Source: Dinoroseobacter sp049800775
GTDB taxonomy: Bacteria; Pseudomonadota; Alphaproteobacteria; Rhodobacterales; Rhodobacteraceae
Direction: 5' to 3'
Assembly: GCF_049800775.1 (NCBI RefSeq)
Contig: NZ_JBNAFR010000004.1
Span: forward strand, 248,001 to 312,000
Length of the DNA: 64,000 nucleotides
The notes beneath the pieces were generated by a model, which was not told the origin of the DNA, did not search any database, and saw only the letters and a list, made by a program, of their open reading frames with translations. Both the position numbers and the translations under genes were made by a program. Positions 59,086 to 64,000 of this stretch are shown one piece after another. The stretch's first letter is position 1, and each line of letters starts with the position of its first letter.

Positions 59086-59976
59086 TCACCGCCGGCTTGG
59101 CCGATTGATCAGCACCAGCCCCACCAACAGCATCCCCATGGAGACCCAGAGGCCTGCGTCCAAGGGCTCGTCGAGCAAGAGCCAGCCGAATCCGAACCCA
59201 CTCAACGGCATCAGGAACCCGAAACTCGCCACCCCGTTAGCCGGGTAGATCGACAGAAGCCAAAGCCAGAAGATATAGCCCATCGTCACGATCACCACGA
59301 TCTGGAACGCGAGACTCCACAGGTGGATCGGGGCCAGCTCGCGCACCAGTGGCCCGAAAAGGGGCGCTATGGCCAGAAGTACCACCGCCGACACCGCCAC
59401 CTGCCAGAGCAGCTGGATCTCGGGCCGCACCCGCCGCAGGGCCGAGGCCTTGGCCATCAGCCCGATCCCCGCCCAGCAGATCGCCGCCCCCAGAGACAGC
59501 AGATCGCCCAGCAGGGTCCCGGCCCCGATGCCATCGCCGCGCAGGGCAAAGGCCAGCGCCACACCGCCAAAGGCCAGGGCCAGCCCGACCAGTTTCACCG
59601 GGCTCATCCGCTCCCCCGGCAGCACCCAATGCCCGATCAGCGCCAGCCAGACCGGCATCGAGTAGAAGATCACGCTCACCCGGGTGACATTCCCCAGATC
59701 CAGCGCGTTGAAGAGGAACACGAATTCCAGCGCAAACAGCGCCCCGATCCCGAGCCCCGCCTTGACCGTGCCCGGCGCAATCTCGAGCTTGAGACCCCGC
59801 AACCGCATCCAGATCAGGATGCAGACCACCGCCCCGAGCGAGCGCAGCCCCGCGGCAAAGACCGGTTGCAGCCCCTCGCCCACGACCTTGATCGCCACCT
59901 GATTGATCCCCATCAAGAGCGCGAAGCCGATCAGGGCCACCGCGCCGAGGGCGTCTACACTGTCGCGGCTGGGCAT
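59086..59976 (-). CDS. EamA (DMT)-family transporter
   Basis: 296 residues from the ATG at 59976, with CCGGAG upstream; ATGs at 60012 and 60027 are possible. Ten hydrophobic helices in two EamA repeats are visible: LIGFALLMGINQVAIKVVGE, FVFLFNALDLGNVTRVSVIF and the second repeat from LLGDLLSLGAAICWAGIGLM, ending in FGFGWLLLDEPLDAGLW. Substrate unknown (family exports amino acids or nucleotides). It is convergent with nlpD and divergent from the antiporter gene. Confidence 0.88.
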   Translation of the reverse strand: MPSRDSVDALGAVALIGFALLMGINQVAIKVVGEGLQPVFAAGLRSLGAVVCILIWMRLRGLKLEIAPGTVKAGLGIGALFALEFVFLFNALDLGNVTRVSVIFYSMPVWLALIGHWVLPGERMSPVKLVGLALAFGGVALAFALRGDGIGAGTLLGDLLSLGAAICWAGIGLMAKASALRRVRPEIQLLWQVAVSAVVLLAIAPLFGPLVRELAPIHLWSLAFQIVVIVTMGYIFWLWLLSIYPANGVASFGFLMPLSGFGFGWLLLDEPLDAGLWVSMGMLLVGLVLINRPSRR

Positions 59977-60056
59977 GAGGCTCTCCGGGGTTGCTACCGC
60001 CTTCGGTACTCCCATGATAGGCTGCACGCAACCCGGACCAAGCTGCGAGAAACCCT

Positions 60057-61385
60057 ATGGATTTTGTCGAGATCACCTCTCTTCTGATCGTGCTTGCGGC
60101 ACTGTTCAGCACGTTGAACTACATGTTCCTGAGGCTGCCCCCCGCGATCGGAGTGCTCGTGGTGGCGCTGCTGGCCTCCATGGCGGTGCTGGGGGTGGAT
60201 GCCATGCTGCCCCAGAGCGTGATGGCCGAGACCATGCGCGGCGCGGTCACGGCGTTCAACTTCTCGGATGCGCTGCTCGACGGAATGCTGGGGCTGCTGC
60301 TCTTTGCCGGGGCGCTTCATGTGAAGATCTCGGATCTGCGGGTCGAGGGGCGGATCGTTTTTCTGATGGCGACGCTAGGGGTGCTGATCTCGACCCTCGT
60401 GGCCGGGCTGGGCCTGTGGTGGCTGGTCGGCGCGCCGCTCCTGATCGCGCTGGTCTTCGGCGCGCTGATCTCGCCGACGGATCCGGTGGCGGTGCTGGGC
60501 ATCCTGCACAGCACGAACCTGCCGCGCAGTCTCGAGACCAAGATCGCCGGCGAGAGCCTGTTCAATGATGGGGTGGGCTATGTGGTCTTCCTGCTGCTCG
60601 TGGGGCTGGCCTTCCCGGCCGAGGCCCATACCGAAAGCGGCATCCTCAACGCCCTTCTGCTCTTTGTCCGCGAGGCCGGGGGCGGCGCACTGATTGGTGG
60701 TGTGCTGGGATGGCTGGTCTTCAAGCTCATGGCCCGGGTCGATGACACTTCGGTGGCGGTGCTGCTGACGCTGGCGCTGGCGCTGGGGGGCTATTCGCTG
60801 GCCGAAACCCTCGGGGTGTCGGCGCCCATCATGGCGGTGGTGGCCGGGCTGATGATCGGCGAGGCCATGACCGAGCACGTGATGTCCGAAGAGACCCGCG
60901 GCCACGTGGATACCTTCTGGCACATCATCGATCAGGTGCTGAACGCGATCCTCTTCCTGATGATCGGGTTCGAAATCTTTGCCGTGACCTTCACCCAGGC
61001 CTCGATCGAGATCGCGATCATCGCCGTGGGGCTGTCGCTGGTGGCGCGGCTGGCGGCGGTCATCCTGCCGAGCCTGATGATGCGCAAGTCCGAACCGATC
61101 ACCCCGGAGGTGATCCCGATCATGACATGGGGCGGGCTGAAGGGCGGGATCTCGGTCGCGCTGGTCCTGTCCCTGCCCGAGAGCGAGTGGTCCACGCTTC
61201 TGCTGACGGCGACCTATGTGGTCGTGGTCTTCTCGATCATCGTGCAGGGGCTGACCGTGGCGCCGCTGGCCCGCTGGCTGAGCCGGCACCATCCCGCACA
61301 TCCCGCGCCGGTGGCAGCGCAACAGCCCCCAATGCCCCCTCACACAGAGGACAGCCCGGACGCCCCCCAGCCCCCCCGGGACTGA
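60057..61385 (+). CDS. CPA1-type Na+(K+)/H+ antiporter
   Basis: 442 residues and 12 or so hydrophobic helices. ALISPTDPVAVLGILHSTNL, the GESLFNDGVGYVVFLLLVGL with the ND pair of the ion site and MTWGGLKGGISVALVLSLPE are classical for NhaP-type antiporters. They exchange Na+ or K+ for protons to hold pH and salt balance. The C-terminal tail is short (HHPAHPAPVAAQQPPMPPHT). It is divergent from the EamA gene. Confidence 0.92.
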   Translation: MDFVEITSLLIVLAALFSTLNYMFLRLPPAIGVLVVALLASMAVLGVDAMLPQSVMAETMRGAVTAFNFSDALLDGMLGLLLFAGALHVKISDLRVEGRIVFLMATLGVLISTLVAGLGLWWLVGAPLLIALVFGALISPTDPVAVLGILHSTNLPRSLETKIAGESLFNDGVGYVVFLLLVGLAFPAEAHTESGILNALLLFVREAGGGALIGGVLGWLVFKLMARVDDTSVAVLLTLALALGGYSLAETLGVSAPIMAVVAGLMIGEAMTEHVMSEETRGHVDTFWHIIDQVLNAILFLMIGFEIFAVTFTQASIEIAIIAVGLSLVARLAAVILPSLMMRKSEPITPEVIPIMTWGGLKGGISVALVLSLPESEWSTLLLTATYVVVVFSIIVQGLTVAPLARWLSRHHPAHPAPVAAQQPPMPPHTEDSPDAPQPPRD

Positions 61386-61443
61386 GCCCACGCTTGACAG
61401 AACGCGCGCCCCCACGCGACGCTCAGGTCAAAACGGGGGGAAG

Positions 61444-62199
61444 ATGGAACTTGTCGTCATTACAGGGGCCTCCAGCGGCGTCGGCGCTGCCGCGGCCCGG
61501 GCCGTGGCCGGGACCGGCGCGCAGGTTGTCCTTGTGGCGCGCAATGCCGAGGCCTTGCGCCGGATCGCCGGGCAGATCGGCAAGGCCGCCGTTGTCGAGC
61601 CCTGCGACGCCAGCGACTGGCAGGCCGTGGACCGCATGGCCGGGGACGTTTTCGACAATTACGGCACCCCCGATGTCGTGATCAACTGCGCGGGTGCGGG
61701 CCAATGGAAGACCCTGCCCGACACCTCCGCCGAGGAGGCCGCCACGATGATGGGCGCGCCTTACTTCGCCGCCCTGCATACCACCAAGGCCTTCCTGCCC
61801 AGCATGCTGGAGAAGGGCCGCGGCACGTTTTTGCACGTCAACTCCCCGGCCTGCATCGCGCCTTGGCCTTCCAGCGTGGGCTACGCGGCGGCCCGCGCGG
61901 CCCTGCGCGGGTTCCATGCCGCGCTGTCCCAGGACCTGCATGGCACGGGGCTGCACAGCTGCCATGTGATCTTTGGCAAGATCAGCTCGGAATATTTCGA
62001 CCACAATCCCGGCGTCGCCGAGCGGATGCCCGGCCTCGACCGGATCCTGCCGACCCTGACCCCCGAGGCCTGTGCTGCGCGGCTTGTCCGGCTCGCGCAA
62101 AAGCCCCGCTACGAGGCGGTCTATCCGGTGATGCTCCGCCTCCTTCTGGGCTCGGGCGCGCTGGCCCCGCCGCTCATGCGCTGGCTCGCGCGGATCTGA
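61444..62199 (+). CDS. SDR-family protein with Arg in place of catalytic Lys
   Basis: 251 residues. TGASSGVGAAAARAVAGTGA (NAD(P) site), VINCAGAGQWKTLPDTS and the Ser/Tyr block VNSPACIAPWPSSVGYAAAR are present. The canonical YxxxK reads YAAAR, however. The C-terminal part (about residues 195-251) ends in a hydrophobic helix (PVMLRLLLGSGALAPPLMRW) suggesting membrane attachment. The substrate is unknown, and catalytic competence is uncertain. It is on the same strand as the antiporter gene and follows it by 58 bases. Confidence 0.8.
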   Translation: MELVVITGASSGVGAAAARAVAGTGAQVVLVARNAEALRRIAGQIGKAAVVEPCDASDWQAVDRMAGDVFDNYGTPDVVINCAGAGQWKTLPDTSAEEAATMMGAPYFAALHTTKAFLPSMLEKGRGTFLHVNSPACIAPWPSSVGYAAARAALRGFHAALSQDLHGTGLHSCHVIFGKISSEYFDHNPGVAERMPGLDRILPTLTPEACAARLVRLAQKPRYEAVYPVMLRLLLGSGALAPPLMRWLARI

Positions 62200-62284
62200 G
62201 CACAAAACCGCGCCCGGCTTGTATGCGGGGTGACCCGCCTTCTGGGCTGTGGCAGGCTCGCGCCGTATGATTTGGGAGGACAAG

Positions 62285-63031
62285 ATGAGTTTCATGGGAA
62301 CCCTGGCCAAGGTGGCCATCGGATATGCGGCGGCGCGGGGCGTCGACAAGCTGTCGGGCGGCGAAGGGATCGCCGGGCTTCTGGGCGGTGCCGAGGGCGA
62401 AGGTCTGCAATCCATGCTGGGCGATCTGGGCGGGGCCGAGGGCGGCGGGCTCGACGGGCTTCTGGGCAACATCACGGGCGATGGCGAGACGGGCGGCGGG
62501 CTTGGCGCGCTGCTGGGCAATCTCGGCGATGGCGCGGGCGGCGATGGGGATGGCAGCATGCTCGGCCTTGCTGGCATCGCGGGCGCGCTGGGTCTTGCCG
62601 GAGGCGCTGCGGCGGCGACCACAAGCCTTGGTGACATCCTGTCGGGCAATATCAATGACGGCGCGGAGCCGCTCGAAGAAGAGGAAAAGGCCAAGCTGCT
62701 GCTGCGGACGATGATCCAGGCGGCGAAATCCGATGGCGGGATCGACATGCAGGAAAAGCAGCGCATCCTGGACACGGTCGGCGAAGCCACGCCCGGCGAG
62801 ATCAGCTTTGTCACCGCCGAGATGCAGGCCCCGCTCGACCCCGAAGGTCTGGCCGCGGATACGCCCGCCTCCCTGCGCGATCAGGTCTATTCGACCGCGC
62901 TGATGACCATCAAGCTCGACAATGAGGCCGAGGCGCAGTTTCTCGCCGAGCTCGGTCAGGCGCTGGGTCTGGCCCCGTCCCAGATCGATGATCTGCACCG
63001 GCAGATGGGGGCCCCGACGCTCTATTCCTGA
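62285..63031 (+). CDS. DUF533 family protein
   Basis: 248 residues from the ATG at 62285, with GGGAGGAC before it. The first 110 residues are Gly/Leu/Asp-rich and low in complexity (LGALLGNLGDGAGGDGDGSM). A hydrophobic stretch, LGLAGIAGALGLAGGAAAAT, follows, and then a TerB/DUF533-like helical domain (LLLRTMIQAAKSDGGIDMQE, then LYSTALMTIKLDNEAEAQFL-like end). DUF533 proteins are inner-membrane associated and of unknown role (YebE in E. coli). It is followed by a strong long hairpin at 63068-63114. Confidence 0.8.
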   Translation: MSFMGTLAKVAIGYAAARGVDKLSGGEGIAGLLGGAEGEGLQSMLGDLGGAEGGGLDGLLGNITGDGETGGGLGALLGNLGDGAGGDGDGSMLGLAGIAGALGLAGGAAAATTSLGDILSGNINDGAEPLEEEEKAKLLLRTMIQAAKSDGGIDMQEKQRILDTVGEATPGEISFVTAEMQAPLDPEGLAADTPASLRDQVYSTALMTIKLDNEAEAQFLAELGQALGLAPSQIDDLHRQMGAPTLYS

Positions 63032-63067
63032 GGCGGGCTTGTTGGTCCAAGTGACAGACCGCAGCGA

Positions 63068-63114
63068 GCGGATCCGGCACGCGTCCCATACGTAGGGTGC
63101 GACGCCGGATCCGC
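63068..63114. terminator. Long extended hairpin after DUF533
   Basis: GCGGATCCGGC (63068-63078) and GCCGGATCCGC (63104-63114) are perfect 11-base arms. Inside, CGC/GCG and CCC/GGG can pair again around ATACGTA. It is a stable, long stem, probably the 3' end of the DUF533 transcript. It shares no flank with modules R1-R3. Confidence 0.6.
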
Positions 63115-63492
63115 ACCCCTAAAGCGCAGCCGAGATCATGCCGACAGAAAGCTGTTTGGGGCCTGTAGCACCCCCACCTGGAATGATGAGCTCGACATCC
63201 GCAAAACCGGCCCTCTGGACGCGGACGGTGCCGCGCGGAAGATCAAGCTCAAATCCGTGACAATCCCGTCCTATTCCTCGGGCGCCAGTGCTTCGGATGC
63301 AGCAGCGAGACGGCGCATTCCGACGCCGTGACCCTGACGGAAGCGACAGTCCGCGAGACGCCGCCCGCACCGGCAAGCGACGCCGTCCTTGTCTGATCCC
63401 TGCGGCATCCCCTGCCCCGATCCGCGCCCCCTTGGCTCTGGATCTGTCCGTCCTGATTGCGTATCAGTCGGGACACGACTTCTGGGGGGACC
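63115..63492. other. 378-base gap with no convincing gene
   Basis: Both strands carry short open frames that look half-coding. The minus frame ending at 63119 contains VQRAGFADVELIIPGGGATG, and the plus frame contains LDADGAARKIKLKSVTI. Neither has a ribosome-binding site or a recognised family. It may be a decayed gene. The end nearest 63492 presumably holds the promoter of fur/mur (AT-richer TGATTGCGTATCAGTCGG). Confidence 0.35.
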
Positions 63493-63906
63493 ATGCCCGA
63501 CACGATCCTGAGCCGCTGCGAGGCCAAAGGCCTGCGCATCACCGGTCCGCGCCGGGTGATCGCCACTGTGCTCGACTCGAGTAAGGACCACCCGGATGTG
63601 GAAGAGCTCTATGCCCGGGCCACGGCGGTCGATCCCAGCATCTCGCTCGCCACGGTCTATCGCACGGTCAAGCTCTTCGAAGAGGCCGGTATCCTCGAGA
63701 AGGTCGATTTCGGAGATGGCCGCGCCCGCTATGAAGATGCGGAGCGGGACCATCACGACCATCTGATCGACCTGAATTCCGGCCATGTGATCGAGTTCGT
63801 CTCCCCCGAGATTGAAGCCTTGCAGGAAAAAATCGCCGAGAAGCTGGGGTACCGCCTGAAGGGGCACAAGCTCGAGCTGTACGGCGTGCCGATCAAGAAG
63901 GGCTGA
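63493..63906 (+). CDS. Fur-family metalloregulator (Fur/Mur)
   Basis: 137 residues from the ATG at 63493, with CTGGGGGGACC before it. The helix-turn-helix ISLATVYRTVKLFEEAGILE and the metal motif ERDHHDHLIDLNSGHVIEF are those of Fur. The CxxC zinc site of E. coli Fur (normally in CxxCG after HHDHLI) is replaced by DLNSG, as in the alphaproteobacterial Fur/Mur group. In that group the protein mainly senses manganese (Mur), so the symbol is left open. It represses metal uptake genes. Confidence 0.9.
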   Translation: MPDTILSRCEAKGLRITGPRRVIATVLDSSKDHPDVEELYARATAVDPSISLATVYRTVKLFEEAGILEKVDFGDGRARYEDAERDHHDHLIDLNSGHVIEFVSPEIEALQEKIAEKLGYRLKGHKLELYGVPIKKG

Positions 63907-63991
63907 TCTACGCACAGATCCTGTGCGGCGCAGGCCGTTGTGTGCGCCGGCTGAGACCGGCATCCTCAGGTGAGATCAGAGGAGAGCACAG

Positions 63992-64000
63992 ATGACCTTC
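63992..64000 (+). CDS. Start of next gene, cut by window end
   Basis: ATG ACC TTC at the last nine bases follows a good GAGGAGAG site (63980-63987). Only three codons (MTF) are in the window, so the product cannot be named. Confidence 0.5.

Overview
The window is a GC-rich, gene-dense piece of an alphaproteobacterial chromosome, most likely from a member of the Rhodobacteraceae (Roseobacter/Rhodobacter group). The evidence is an RNase E with a large acidic insert inside its S1 domain and a C-terminal GWW motif, an oversized TRAP permease, a Fur/Mur-type regulator, a VPLPA-CTERM protein, and urease and Mo-hydroxylase accessory genes laid out as in that family. No tRNA, rRNA, CRISPR array, prophage or intact insertion sequence was seen.

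Layout: 1-742 is the start of an alpha/beta hydrolase, followed by tusA. 1177-4473 is rne with a long 5' leader and a good candidate promoter. 4989-11840 is a TRAP transporter operon (dctP-dctQ-dctM, minus strand) divergent from a Cache-domain sensor kinase and its NarL-type regulator. 11902-15395 holds tgt, a LysR regulator and two Fe-S assembly genes (DUF59/SufT-like and SufA/IscA-like). 15405-23624 holds four molybdenum-hydroxylase maturation genes (molybdopterin-binding protein, xdhC, coxE, coxD), split by a plus-strand DUF1800-DUF1501-MFS trio. 23782-29110 holds glutaryl-CoA dehydrogenase, a degenerate exonuclease-like protein, a TetR regulator facing an AhpD-like gene across two palindromic operators, a LysE exporter, an agmatinase-type ureohydrolase and a DUF4345 protein. 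29365-37935 is a urease cluster in two blocks: ureD-ureA-(42-aa ORF)-ureB-(histone/PhaF-like protein)-(105-aa protein)-ureC, and a DUF1127 gene-ureE-ureF-(carboxymuconolactone-decarboxylase-like gene)-ureG. About 1.4 kb of small genes and a palindromic repeat separate the blocks. 38180-42900 holds pyrC, a VPLPA-CTERM protein, pyrE and dnaB. 43037-52301 holds a DUF1194 protein, a methyltransferase, alr, an MlaE/MlaF transporter, a PqiA-like protein, radA, cvpA and purF. 52306-55979 holds a SUKH/SMI1-like protein, a DUF1284 protein, marC, a GNAT enzyme, bioY and an SDR. 56194-58926 is surE-pcm-nlpD. 59086-63906 holds an EamA exporter, a CPA1 antiporter, a second SDR, a DUF533 protein and fur/mur.

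Links between genes: the ureohydrolase could make urea for the urease 1-10 kb away. The two-component pair probably controls the divergent TRAP operon. XdhC, CoxD, CoxE and the molybdopterin-binding protein form a maturation set with no enzyme nearby.

The most unusual signal is a composite repeat of about 106-113 bp found three times (32590-32702, 55997-56108, 58968-59073). Each copy has two perfect or near-perfect palindromes facing each other across a spacer, with conserved inner flanks (GCGGACCCGC and GCGTCCGC). The palindrome arms differ completely between copies yet stay self-complementary. The only run of N in the window lies in the middle of one of these palindromes.
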